Notes: generated from the sequence alone by a model not told the origin. A stretch of DNA of 49,293 bases from Candidatus Parabeggiatoa sp. nov. 3 (GCA_003645185.1 QNEL01000003.1:1-49293), one strand, 5' to 3'. Positions 1 to 10,389 are shown, counted from the stretch's first letter. Made by a program: numbers and translations.

Positions 1-83
1 GCGTGAAATACATAACCGTGTGCAGTATGTATAATTAAACAAGCCTTCCCAATTTAAAACAGCAATGGAAACAATCGAAAACT

Positions 84-1310
84 TTAGATTTTCTTCTTAC
101 CCTCTAAAGCAATACGGAAATGGTAAACACGCTGAGCTTTATACTCTGGCGGCAAACGCTTATTAATGGCAGTGGTATTGCCCTTATCCTTGGGATTAGG
201 ATTCAGTAAACCATGTTCATTGCAAGTCTGCTTGATAACTTTTGGTTTTTTACCAGCAGACATATCCTGATTGAGCACATCAGGAAACACGTAGAAGTCC
301 GTCACCCCTTTTTCCAACGAGTCCTTAAAACCCGCTAAATCCTTGGGTAATTTTTGTGATTTATCCACCAAATCTAACTCTAAAAACCGATGGAAGTTGT
401 CTGTAAAAAACTTGTACACTTGGTTGAGTATCACCAGCTCTTTATAACTGACGACATCGTCATGGCTATGTTTGGAAGACAAAGGGGCTAATCCGAGCCT
501 GATTTGTTGCACAGCAAAATCGACATTTGCCTTCACCAAATCTTGGTTTTTCTCCTCAAACTGCTCTGGCGGAACTGAGCTTAATGCCAGCCGGGTTTGT
601 TGTGCCACATAATCGACAATGGGATAAAGCGGATCATCTGTTGCCACACCCAATGCTGCTTCTGTTGTCGACTCGAATTGTCTAAGCCGAGAACTCTTAA
701 GAAGCTGGACAGCTTCCTTTCTCAACTCACGCGCCTTAGGCTGTTGAGAGAGCATGGTAATCGTTATCACGCCTTCGTCGTTGAAAACGCGTTCTTCACG
801 TCGTACACCACTTGCCGCGGTCATTTTGATTTTGGTTGAGTACTCGTCGAGTTCCTCACTATGCTGTTGATAGATTTTTAAAATGCTTTTGCGTGGTGTG
901 TCATACTCCAACGCTTCTCCAATTGAGTCACAGGTCAACCAATCCTCACCGTCTTCGTGAATGACAGGGTAAGACTCGTCATCAAATAGCAGTGCAAAAA
1001 AGGATTTAGATGACGTGGCTTGAAAGGATTGTTTATCCAAAAACGACCGGACGACTTTGAAAGTAGCCTTTTTGTACCAGCCCCCTTTTTTCGTTTGCTC
1101 GTCAGCACTCAATTTCTTGTGCAAAGCTTGTTCAATTTCGTCGAAATTGTAGCAAGGGGGTGAAATGTATTGACGTGTTATGTCTAAACCACTAACAGTT
1201 CCAATCTCCGCAATACGAGTTTCGGGATCTTTATCCTGTCCAATTCTGATTCCGAGTTCTGTTTCGATCACGTAAACGTAACCAGGTTCATTACTAGAGT
1301 TGTTTTGCAT
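84..1310 (-). CDS. GIY-YIG/T5orf172-like N-terminal domain fused to a BRO-N domain (phage-type protein)
   Basis: ORF 408 aa. N-term GYVYVIETELGIRIGQDKDPETRIAEI...EIEQALHKKL resembles T5orf172/MUG113 GIY-YIG-like domains; FFALLFDDESYPVIHEDGEDWLTCDSIGEAL...VFNDEGVITITMLSQQPKARELR resembles BRO-N. Confidence 0.65.
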   Translation of the reverse strand: MQNNSSNEPGYVYVIETELGIRIGQDKDPETRIAEIGTVSGLDITRQYISPPCYNFDEIEQALHKKLSADEQTKKGGWYKKATFKVVRSFLDKQSFQATSSKSFFALLFDDESYPVIHEDGEDWLTCDSIGEALEYDTPRKSILKIYQQHSEELDEYSTKIKMTAASGVRREERVFNDEGVITITMLSQQPKARELRKEAVQLLKSSRLRQFESTTEAALGVATDDPLYPIVDYVAQQTRLALSSVPPEQFEEKNQDLVKANVDFAVQQIRLGLAPLSSKHSHDDVVSYKELVILNQVYKFFTDNFHRFLELDLVDKSQKLPKDLAGFKDSLEKGVTDFYVFPDVLNQDMSAGKKPKVIKQTCNEHGLLNPNPKDKGNTTAINKRLPPEYKAQRVYHFRIALEGKKKI

Positions 1311-1438
1311 TAATAGTATGTACTCCTAGATGTGTGAATAGCCACACAATCCATACTTGCCTCCGTCAAATCAATTGGCAAAGCATAGATTTAAGGTGTG
1401 ACTGGGTGACGAATGATAATCGTTCTGTTGCCTTGTTT

Positions 1439-1473
1439 GGGAATGATTGGTGTTTCAACGCCAAGTCATTCCC
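1439..1473. repeat. Hairpin GGGAATGATTGGTGTTTCAACGCCAAGTCATTCCC, just beyond the tnpB relic
   Basis: GGGAATGA/TCATTCCC outer arms with TTGG/CCAA inner arms; candidate IS605 right-end structure. Confidence 0.7.
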
Positions 1474-1546
1474 GTTTTATCAGTTATCAATGTCTCTTCA
1501 AATTTTTGGTTCATCCAAACCCTCCAATTTAGGCCGACAACATATC

Positions 1547-1745
1547 TCATCCATGATTTGGTTCTTGCCTCAAGCAAGCAGGTTGCTTGAGGCAAGTTGT
1601 AATAGAGTCGGAATAAGCGTTAATTTCCGAGGTACTCCCGGTATTTAAAACCTTTTTTAAATTGATAGCAGCATTCAAGTCACGATCAAGTTCAAAACCA
1701 GATGATTCACAACGGTAAACTCGTTCGGTTGGGTGTAACCCACTT
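1547..1745 (-). pseudogene. tnpB: C-terminal relic of an IS200/IS605-type TnpB
   Basis: Reverse-strand translation LHPTERVYRCESSGFELDRDLNAAINLKKVLNTGSTSEINAYSDSITTCLKQ...NHG*; matches the TnpB zinc-ribbon end and DRDLNAAINL RuvC motif; no N-terminal part upstream. Confidence 0.75.
1564..1596. repeat. Perfect 14-bp-arm palindrome CTTGCCTCAAGCAA-GCAGG-TTGCTTGAGGCAAG
   Basis: Direct reading. Confidence 0.9.
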
Positions 1746-2604
1746 TATTATAGAACGCTGATGAGACTGATTGAAGCTGATCAAAATGTTAAAAGACTTT
1801 TCTACGCTAAAGTTTAGCTTGGCTAAAAACTTTAGCGTAGAAATGTGTACCGACTTACATTAACGTCAATTATTGATTTTTAAAGAAACGGGTTTGTAGT
1901 AGATAACCCAAAAAAACAAACGGTTAATCCGTTTTTGGTTACCGTTCCTAATGAACCATTCTGAATGAACGATTAATAATGATAAATTTTTCGCGCCGTA
2001 AATGATTTAATGGCTACTCTCGTTTAAGCAAAGTTGCCATCCCGGCTAAATATTATCTTATGTTAGTACCTTCAAGGCTCACTTGTATAAGTGCAAGTTT
2101 GCCAATGTATTGTGCCATTGCCGCATCAATGAAGGTATCATTACTGAGAATTGCAAAACTCAATCAATTATCAATTAATTGATATCCATTATATACCAAG
2201 ATTTATAGTATTATCGAACAAACTATCGTTATTTTGATAACAGTAAGTATAACGCCAGTTGTTGCAACATGCCATTTAGAGAATTGGAGCCATAAACTTG
2301 AGGGCGCGTAGTATTTATAGTTACAATCAGTGAGTAAAAGTGTGATCATACACATAAATCGCTATTAAAAGCAAGCACCATAATCACTAACACCATTGGA
2401 ACGTAGACCCGTACTCTGGCCACCACATCAAGGCAAGCCCCGTCTTTTGTACGTGTCAAGGCTTGTTCAAGGTTTGCGAAAGCCTTAACAAACTATTAAC
2501 AATTAATCATTAAGTATTAACCATTAATCATTAATCATTCATAATCAGTAGATTGAAAAGGCGCATTAAAAAATGGGTTATATTGATAAATCTTGAAGGC
2601 CCGA

Positions 2605-2737
2605 TTTTCTTCGCGAAATTTATATTTGCGGTTTCGTTCCAAATTTATTTTGCGGTTTCGTTCCAAATTTATTTTGCTTTGGAGTGCCAAATTTATTTTG
2701 CTTTGGAGTGCCAAATTTATTTTGCTAAACCTTCTCA
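2605..2737. repeat. Short tandem array with core CAAATTTATTTTGC (array 1)
   Basis: Four exact cores plus a degenerate one, separated by GGTTTCGTTC or TTTGGAGTGC. Confidence 0.85.
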
Positions 2738-3220
2738 AGAATTATCTTTAGTTCGCGAATTACCTAAAAGGCCACTTTGTCCAACTTTTTAAGAACCGTT
2801 ATCAGCAAAATACGTCTGCAAAATGCCAAAAACGGGCCTTGAGAACTCGTGTGGGAAACGTCGTCTCACCATCGCCAAATCCAGTTTAGAGCAAATAATA
2901 AAAAACATCTTAAATAACAATAAGTTATATTATTCTATTCACCGTTACACAAGCGCCTTTGCCCGTTTGGGAAATCCCCGATATCCCATTTTTTATGATA
3001 GGGAATAAAATGCTTTTTTGTTATTTAATCTCCTTTAGCTGTAAGACAACTGCTTTAACCGTTTTTGCAAAAATGGTTAAAAGCTGTTGGCTGTCAAATT
3101 GAAAAAAAGCGCCATTATTTTGATGCTAATAGTATAATCAGTTATTGGTTACCATGCCTAATGAACCCTTCCCTATTTAATTTATAACTGATAATTGATA
3201 ACCGATAACTGATAACTGTT

Positions 3221-3772
3221 CTATCTTTTAAAGATTTTTAAAGGATAATGAGGCCACTGTTTCTTAAGTTTTTGGTAAGTTTGCTTAGCCCGTTCAAGAC
3301 TCGTATAATGCAACCCTTTACCCACTTCACACCATCCCTTTCCTGACCATTCCTGCGGCTCACGAGAATCAAATACTAAACAAATGACATAACCTGGTGC
3401 AGAGTGTGTACTTTTTGTTCCTGTTATCTTGTGTTGCGGCTTGTCAGTTTTATCGAACGATTTCAAGGAAGCTATGTTATTCTTTTTGTCTTTCCTGCCT
3501 TCCTGAACTTGGTTGGAGGTATCTATCGTATCCTCTTCATCTATGTGTGCTAATTTTCTTTCGAGTTCCTCAATTTCATCAAGATCGCGCAAATCACTGT
3601 AGTCAGTTTTCTGTTTATCTACACTATAGTTGTCAATTTGTTTTAATATAGATTCAAGCTTTTTGATTTCTTCTACAAAATCACTCAGGTTATTTAATGA
3701 CATATCCTGAGTATCTTGTTCAACTTCCAAGTTTTTCAAACGTTGTTCTAGTTCCGGGGTCATGATGGTCAT
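3221..3772 (-). CDS. Hypothetical coiled-coil protein, paralogue of the 5151-5600 gene
   Basis: 183 aa; AAGGAGGATTTTA leader before ATG; shared C-terminal domain GYVICLVF..EWSGKGWCEVGKG...KKQWPHYPLKIFKR. Confidence 0.7.
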   Translation of the reverse strand: MTIMTPELEQRLKNLEVEQDTQDMSLNNLSDFVEEIKKLESILKQIDNYSVDKQKTDYSDLRDLDEIEELERKLAHIDEEDTIDTSNQVQEGRKDKKNNIASLKSFDKTDKPQHKITGTKSTHSAPGYVICLVFDSREPQEWSGKGWCEVGKGLHYTSLERAKQTYQKLKKQWPHYPLKIFKR

Positions 3773-5096
3773 TAAAATCCTCCTTCCATTTGAACTAGGG
3801 CGTATATATAAATCCTATAAAAACTGATGATTCTCAATTTTTCCTCAATCTTGTGTTATTAAGTTAAGTGTAGGCTAAACCTAAAAACTAACTACTGAAA
3901 AAGCTGATGTCTCGACAAAATCAACTGTGTAGTCCATAAGAGTTTTTTTAGGAACAGCTTAAAAACTTTCTTATTACCCACAATCTGTTTCAGTCTGATA
4001 GACGACACACTGACAGAAATCACATCACCAAAGAAAATAAAAATACAATTAGGTAATCAGTACTTATACTTAGCATCAAAATAAATTGCGCTTTTAAAAT
4101 TTAACAGTCTGTAAAATAAACCGTTACCAAAAATCAATAACGACATCAGCACTATTATTTATTATGAATTGTAAAGTGTGAATTGTAAATGGATAGTCAG
4201 TACCAAGCTTACCACCTATCAGTTTTCAAATTCAATGTTTTAAAACACACAAAATGATAATGTGTTTATATCAAAACTTATGAAAATCTTATACTTATAC
4301 TCTGTGCTACTCTGTGGTACTCTGTGTTCTCTGTGTTCTGTGTGTTGAAAAGAAAAGTTTCTATTGGAGTGGCTTTTTGCAGATGACAAAGTATGGTTTA
4401 AATTTTAAATCAAAAACGCCTGAACATTTTGATTTTATGAACTGATGAAATCAATGCCATAAAATTGATTAATTTTTCTCAAATAATAGACGTTAATATT
4501 TATTATACTATTTGTTTTTGATTATCAATCGCCCATTTTTTGAGTGAAAATAGTTTTAGATGAAAACAAAGTCAAGTTGGAACCTAGACATTAACGTCTA
4601 GGTTATTCGTTTATTTCCTAATTCGTTGTACTATCACTATTATGGAAAATGAACGGAACACTCTAACAACGATTTGTTGTAATAATGATAACAAACAAGA
4701 TTCATATTTCCGATTAATCTCTTGTTAAATATTACAAATTCACCTCAATAGATGTCCAGAAAAATTTTGAGTTTACCTCTCAAAAGGAAAAAAACCGTTC
4801 TCGGATGCCCCTATAAAGCAGCGGCAATACGAATATCAAGTTCACAAACTTCAATTAACAAATTCATAAATGCTTATAGAATCAAAAGATTATAAAATCG
4901 TTTTATTTATAATTTGCTCATTTGATATAAGAGTTATAGCGATTTAATACAAATCATTCATTGACTTTGACTGACAAGTCGAAATCTGATTGAAAATGTT
5001 GAATGTTTAGAATTGAGACAATCACTTTGATTTAAGCTTTTCAAACACACTTAACGAAGTTAATCTTAGGTTCACAATTATTTCGGTCACGAAGTT

Positions 5097-5131
5097 TCAC
5101 AATTCACAATTCACAATTCACAATTCACAAT
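5097..5131. repeat. AATTCAC heptamer tandem repeat
   Basis: About four consecutive AATTCAC units. Confidence 0.8.
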
Positions 5132-5150
5132 ATCAATGTTTGGCATAATT

Positions 5151-5600
5151 TTAGGCGCGAACACACCGATCAGTTGAGTCCAACTGCCTTTCTAAAACTT
5201 GAAAAGGGTAATTTGGCCACCGTTTTTGAAGTTGTCGCAAACATTGATAAGCTTGTTCAGAATTCAAATAACACTTACCCTTACCATGAACATGCCATTC
5301 TTTTCCAGACCATTCAGGAGGTGAATGTGGATGAAACATTAAGCAAACAACGTACCCATGCTTTTGAGAATGAGTGTGTGATATCGATATCGTCTTCAAT
5401 TTTTCCTGAGTTGTTTTTTCGTTATTTGTCAAGATCCGTGTGGATGTTTTTGTCTCATTTTTCTTGTGTATTAATGTTGTTTTGAGTTGATGAACTTGCG
5501 CTGTCAGTTCATGCATACTATTTAACATACCGTTAATACGATCTTGCTCGCTTTCTAAAATTTTCAAACGTTGCGTCAATTCATCGTTGGGGGTTTCCAT
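5151..5600 (-). CDS. Hypothetical coiled-coil protein, paralogue of the 3221-3772 gene
   Basis: Start chosen at METPNDELTQRLKILESEQDRI because AAAAGGAGGATTTTG lies directly upstream; C-term GYVVCLMF..EWSGKEWHVHGKGK...QKRWPNYPFQVLER. Confidence 0.65.
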   Translation of the reverse strand: METPNDELTQRLKILESEQDRINGMLNSMHELTAQVHQLKTTLIHKKNETKTSTRILTNNEKTTQEKLKTISISHTHSQKHGYVVCLMFHPHSPPEWSGKEWHVHGKGKCYLNSEQAYQCLRQLQKRWPNYPFQVLERQLDSTDRCVRA

Positions 5601-5944
5601 CAAAATCCTCCTTTTGTGTGGTCTTAGGCATAAGTGTCCACAGGACAATCGCCTATAAAATGAGGTTTTTTTATGAGTCACTTGATGTACTTGATATCGG
5701 GTGTGCAAGGAACAGCCCCTTTTTGAAATAAAAGCTTGGTACATCATTGGGTAGTCCCTACAAACCTAAGCAGGTATTAAAAATCAATGACTTACGTTAA
5801 TGTGCGGCTCAATATTTTAATGCTATTTTGTAAGGCTTTTGTTCATTTGAGAATGAAAGAATTGGGATATTAGCCACGGAATGACACAGAAAGCACTGAA
5901 TATTTCCGTGTTTTTCCGTGTTTTTCCGTGGCAAAATCGAACCG

Positions 5945-6030
5945 AAGCTATAACTGATAATTGATAATTGATAATTGATAATTGATAATTGATAATTGAT
6001 TGATAATTGATGTGATAATTAATAATTGAT
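5945..6030. repeat. TGATAAT heptamer tandem repeat (degenerate TAACTGA-type)
   Basis: At least six consecutive TGATAAT units. Confidence 0.85.
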
Positions 6031-6275
6031 TCGTTGCCCTCCTGTCACATTGTCAAAATGATTATACCCTGTTAATTTTCGACACGCACCTTTCAAAAGG
6101 TATTATTAATACCGAATATACTTATAAATATATATAACTTTCTAAACTCTTCATTTTTCATTTTCACGCAGAAGTTTTTGCACGCAAAAACGACTTGAAG
6201 CGCCTTGTTTAGCGAAGCTAAACTTTAGCATGAAAGCGTGAAATTCATTTATTCATTTTTTCATTTTACTTAAAG

Positions 6276-7691
6276 ATGCTCCCTACAATCGCTATCGTAG
6301 GCCGTCCAAATGTCGGCAAATCTACTTTATTCAATGCATTAACGAAAACCCGTGATGCCTTAGTGGCCTCACAACCCGGCCTCACTCGTGATCGCAAATT
6401 TGGTCAAGGGCGTATCGGTGGCAGCCATTATTGGCTAGTGGATACCGGTGGGCTGGGTGAAAAAGGCGACGCTATAGTTGAACGCATCAGTCAACAAGCA
6501 CTATTAGCCGTACAAGAGGCCGATAGTGTCTTATTTTTGGTTGATGGACAAACAGGCTTAACAGGGGTAGACGAAAACATTGCCCAAAGTTTGCGCCAAT
6601 TCAATACCCCAATTTACCTCGTTATCAATAAAAGCGAAGGTATACAAAAAGAATTAGTCAGTGCTGAATTTCATCGTCTAGGCTTTCCTGATGTTTATGC
6701 CATTTCCGCTGCCCACCAACAAGGCATTACAGCCTTAATGACGACAGTGTTATCAACACCCCAAAGCGTTTTAGAAAATGAAGACAATTCATCCTGGGAT
6801 GAGTTCCTCTCCGATAAACAAAGCATTAAAATCGCCATCATTGGCCGACCGAATGTCGGTAAATCTACCCTCGTTAATCGCATATTAGGCTATGAGCGCG
6901 TCATCACCTTCGATCAACCCGGAACAACCCGCGACAGTATTTTTATTCCATTTGAACGTGATGAACAACTCTATGTACTGATAGACACAGCCGGCGTGAG
7001 AAGACGCGCTAAAGTCTCTGAAAAGATTGAAAAATTCAGCGTCATAAAGGCCCTACAAGCCATTGACAGCGCCCATGTTGTCATTATGTTATTAGATGCC
7101 CGTGAAGGTATGACAGATCAAGATGCTCACTTACTCTCCTACGCGCTTGATAGCGGAAGAGCTTTAGTCATAGCCGTTAATAAATGGGATGGTTTAGAAA
7201 AAAGCCAAAAAGAACAAGTACGTTACAACATGGAAAGAAAATTACATTTTCTTGACTTTGCCAAAATTCATTTTATTTCCGCGCTACACGGTAGCGGTGT
7301 TGGCAGCCTATTTGGTTCAGTCAATGCCGCATGGCAATCTGCACTGCAAAGCGTCAAAACGCCCCTGTTAAATCAGATTTTACAAGAAGCCATAACTAAT
7401 CATCCTCCCCCCTTAGTTCATGGCCGACGAATTAAACTGCGCTATATCCATCAAGGTGGACACAATCCCCCCCTATTTGTCATTCATGGCAACCAAGTCA
7501 ACACATTGCCAGACGATTATAAACGCTATTTAATCAATTACTTTCGCCAAAAATTGGCCATAGAAGGGACACCAATACAGCTAGAATTTAAACAAAGCAG
7601 CAATCCTTTCCAAGGCAGCAAAAATACCCTAACACCGCGCCAACGTCAAAAACGCCAACGCATGATGCAACATGTCAAAAATAAAAAATAA
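6276..7691 (+). CDS. der: Ribosome biogenesis GTPase Der (EngA)
   Basis: 471 aa with two tandem GTPase domains (GRPNVGKSTLFN and GRPNVGKSTLVN; DTGG and DTAG; NKS and NKWD) and a KH-like C-terminus. Confidence 0.97.
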   Translation: MLPTIAIVGRPNVGKSTLFNALTKTRDALVASQPGLTRDRKFGQGRIGGSHYWLVDTGGLGEKGDAIVERISQQALLAVQEADSVLFLVDGQTGLTGVDENIAQSLRQFNTPIYLVINKSEGIQKELVSAEFHRLGFPDVYAISAAHQQGITALMTTVLSTPQSVLENEDNSSWDEFLSDKQSIKIAIIGRPNVGKSTLVNRILGYERVITFDQPGTTRDSIFIPFERDEQLYVLIDTAGVRRRAKVSEKIEKFSVIKALQAIDSAHVVIMLLDAREGMTDQDAHLLSYALDSGRALVIAVNKWDGLEKSQKEQVRYNMERKLHFLDFAKIHFISALHGSGVGSLFGSVNAAWQSALQSVKTPLLNQILQEAITNHPPPLVHGRRIKLRYIHQGGHNPPLFVIHGNQVNTLPDDYKRYLINYFRQKLAIEGTPIQLEFKQSSNPFQGSKNTLTPRQRQKRQRMMQHVKNKK

Positions 7692-7739
7692 CAAGGGAAA
7701 AGCGAAAATATTGTCGTGTTCAAATTGATGTTGAACTGA

Positions 7740-8094
7740 TTATACTCTTTGCTGGAATAAACTTAACTTTTATCATTTTTTGGCAACCCCAGGTTGCACC
7801 TGGGGCTATTCACATTCAACCCCTTCGGGGTTGTGCGTTTTAATTTTTTTATGATCGAATGATTTTGTACGTCATGCTTGTGGGAAACTAAAAGCTAAAA
7901 GTTTAGCTTTCGCGATTGGATGGACTACAAAAGCAAATCGATCAAAAAAATCTTAAAAAGCACAACCCCGAAGGGGTTTTCAGGCTAAAGTTTCGCTCCG
8001 CGAAACTTTAGCCTGAAAATGTGAATAGCCCCAGGTGCAACCTGGGGTTGCCAAAAGTTAAATTTATTCCCGCGCTGAGTATAATTGATATAAA
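7740..8094. repeat. Large imperfect inverted repeat with nested hairpins (MITE-like)
   Basis: 7740-7816 pairs with about 8018-8094 (GGCAACCCCAGGTTGCACCTGGGGCTATTCACATT arms); inner CAACCCCTTCGGGGTTGTG pairs with the segment near 7960-7978; separate perfect hairpin CAGGCTAAAGTTTCG...CGAAACTTTAGCCTG at 7981-8015. Confidence 0.85.
7817..7850 (+). terminator. Possible rho-independent terminator after der
   Basis: CAACCCC-TTC-GGGGTTG followed by GTGCGTTTTAATTTTTTT. Confidence 0.45.
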
Positions 8095-8175
8095 TGTTCA
8101 GAAAAATCATTTTAGGGCGAACCTACGTGTTCGCCCTTTTAATGATAACTGATAACTGATAAGGTAGGAACCCTA

Positions 8176-9009
8176 TTGATGGACAAAAATGAAACACACA
8201 CCCTGCGTACTCAAATCGGCAATTGGGTTGAATCAAAACCAGTACGCAATTTCATTATTGGCCTGATTTTAATTAACGCGATCACCTTAGGCATGGAAAC
8301 CGCACCACGCCTTGTTCAGCAATACGGCCACATATTACATTTCTTAGATCAAGGGATTTTAAGTGTATTTGTAATCGAACTCACCTTAAAAGGGTATGCT
8401 TATGGCTGGCGATTTTTTAAAAGTGGCTGGAATATATTTGATTTTTTAATTGTTCTCATCGCCTTAATGCCATCAAGTGGTGTCTTTTCAGTCTTACGAG
8501 TTTTGCGTATTCTGCGGGTATTACGTTTAATATCTCTCATACCACAACTGCGTTTTATCGTAGAAGCCTTACTCAAAGCCATTCCAGGCATTGGTGCCAT
8601 ATTCGTCCTATTTCTACTTTTCTATTACATCTTTGCCGTCATTGCCACAAAAACATTTGGGCCAGAATTTCCAGAATGGTTTGGCACATTAGGCAACTCA
8701 ATGTACACCCTCTTTAAAATTATGACCCTAGAAGGTTGGGCAAACATTGCTGACACCCTAACGGATAAATTTGCTTATGCGTGGTTATTTTTGATCATTT
8801 TTATTCTGCTTGCCACCTTTACCATGCTCAACCTCTTTATTGCCATAATTGTTGATACCATGCAAAATCTTCATGAACAGCAGAAAACTGAAAAAAACCC
8901 CATTCTGGAAGTCACAGCGCATTCAGAAACAGAAATCTTGCAACAAGAAATTCGCGCCTTGCGATCCGATATTGAAGAATTAAAAACAGTTATTCGCAAT
9001 CAATTGTAG
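8176..9009 (+). CDS. Bacterial voltage-gated cation channel (NaChBac-like, six TM)
   Basis: 277 aa; S4 VLRVLRILRVLRLISLIPQLR; pore FGTLGNSMYTLFKIMTLEGWANI; C-terminal coiled coil. Confidence 0.9.
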   Translation: MMDKNETHTLRTQIGNWVESKPVRNFIIGLILINAITLGMETAPRLVQQYGHILHFLDQGILSVFVIELTLKGYAYGWRFFKSGWNIFDFLIVLIALMPSSGVFSVLRVLRILRVLRLISLIPQLRFIVEALLKAIPGIGAIFVLFLLFYYIFAVIATKTFGPEFPEWFGTLGNSMYTLFKIMTLEGWANIADTLTDKFAYAWLFLIIFILLATFTMLNLFIAIIVDTMQNLHEQQKTEKNPILEVTAHSETEILQQEIRALRSDIEELKTVIRNQL

Positions 9010-9570
9010 GGGCAATCCCTTGTGGTTGCCCTTTTGCCATAATGATCTGAAATATTGAGAATTAGAACCTTTTGAAATGATATTGAAAAATCATTTTGCC
9101 ATTGGCTTATATAAGTAGGTATACTCAACGAGACGATAAACTTAACTTTTTTTAAAAATGACTTTAGGGAATTGTAGGGCTCCTTTCGAGGTTGAAGTTT
9201 TTGCGCGCAAAAACTTCAACCTCGAAACGTGTTTTTGTTGCCCACCAAATTGATCTGAAAAAGTTTTTCACATTTCACGCAAAAGTTGCAGGCAACTTTT
9301 GCGTGAAATACAGTTTTGCGCGCAAAACTTTTGCGTGAAAAGTTATGCCCATGTGCAGTATAAACAAAAGTTTTTTAACAAATTATATATAGCGTTTCCC
9401 GATTGCATGAATATTTGATTTAAATAAGATTTGTAGGGGGCCGGTAACGTGTTTTTGTTGCCGGCCCTTTAAGCTTAGATGGTGGGCAACAAAAACCCGT
9501 TACCCACCCTACATACATTACTAAAGGGTGTAACATTACCCAATGTCTCAAGGAGGATTTTTTTTAATTA

Positions 9571-10074
9571 ATGCCACTTGATCCAAATCAAATCACAAAA
9601 CGGCCTATCGAAACAAGCGATATGCCCTTTTTACAGCATTTATATGGCACAACTCGTGCGCCTGAACTCACTACCGTTGATTGGACTTTTGAAGACAAAG
9701 CCGCGTTTATTGCCCAACAATTTCAGGCCCAGCATCATCATTACATCAGTTATTATCATGATGCCACTTTTGCTCTCTTATTATTAGACAATCAACCCAT
9801 TGGGCGACTTTATGTACATCGCAGCCCATCAGAAATTTGCATTATAGATATTGCCCTATTACCCGCCTATTGTAATCAAGGCTTGGGTTCATTTTTGATT
9901 AAACAGTTAATGGCAGAAGCGGAGGCGCATAATCAAAAAGTCTCGCTTCATGTTGAGCCCTATAATCCAGCACTTCGCTTGTATCAACGCTTAGATTTTC
10001 AGTATATTGAACAAAATGGGATTTACTACTTAATGTGTTGGCAACCCAAATCAACTGAACAGGAGAACACTTGA
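9571..10074 (+). CDS. GNAT family N-acetyltransferase
   Basis: 167 aa; IDIALLPAYCNQGLGSFLIKQLMAEAEAH...YNPALRLYQRLDFQ; AAGGAGG upstream. Confidence 0.88.
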   Translation: MPLDPNQITKRPIETSDMPFLQHLYGTTRAPELTTVDWTFEDKAAFIAQQFQAQHHHYISYYHDATFALLLLDNQPIGRLYVHRSPSEICIIDIALLPAYCNQGLGSFLIKQLMAEAEAHNQKVSLHVEPYNPALRLYQRLDFQYIEQNGIYYLMCWQPKSTEQENT

Positions 10075-10389
10075 ATGTTTGATCCCACAAAATCTAATGA
10101 TGTTCTGACGTATGAGGATTTTGCGCCCTATCTCAACCACATTTTCAAAATGACAGTGTCAGAAGAAGAATCGGCTGAGTTAGAACTGATTCAAGCAGAA
10201 ATAACGGGCCCATCTCATTTCAAAGGCTATCGTGATAATTTTTGGCTCCAGTTTCGAGATGCCAGTGGAATTCAACGTTGTCAAGATACTTACGAATTAG
10301 CACATCCCAAAAAAGGCCTCATCCCTGTTTTTTTAATTCCTTATCGCAAAGAGGCAAACGGCATGTACTATCAAGCCATATTTTCTTAA
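10075..10389 (+). CDS. DUF6916-like small protein
   Basis: 104 aa directly after the GNAT stop; FWLQFRDASG...QDTYELAHPKKGLIPVFLIPYRKEANGMYYQAIFS resembles the DUF6916 pattern from memory. Confidence 0.6.
   Translation: MFDPTKSNDVLTYEDFAPYLNHIFKMTVSEEESAELELIQAEITGPSHFKGYRDNFWLQFRDASGIQRCQDTYELAHPKKGLIPVFLIPYRKEANGMYYQAIFS

Noticed and set aside
1334-1648. 104-aa plus-strand ORF
   Set aside because: Antisense to the tnpB relic and its hairpins; no family resemblance.
2535-2792. ORFs with peptide repeats KINLALQSKINLERNRK / QIYFAVSFQIYFALEC
   Set aside because: Translation of the CAAATTTATTTTGC array on both strands; repeat DNA, no start context.
2823-3008. 61-aa ORF MPKTGLENSCGKRRLTIAKS...
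   Set aside because: Short, no recognisable family, in a repeat-rich non-coding region.
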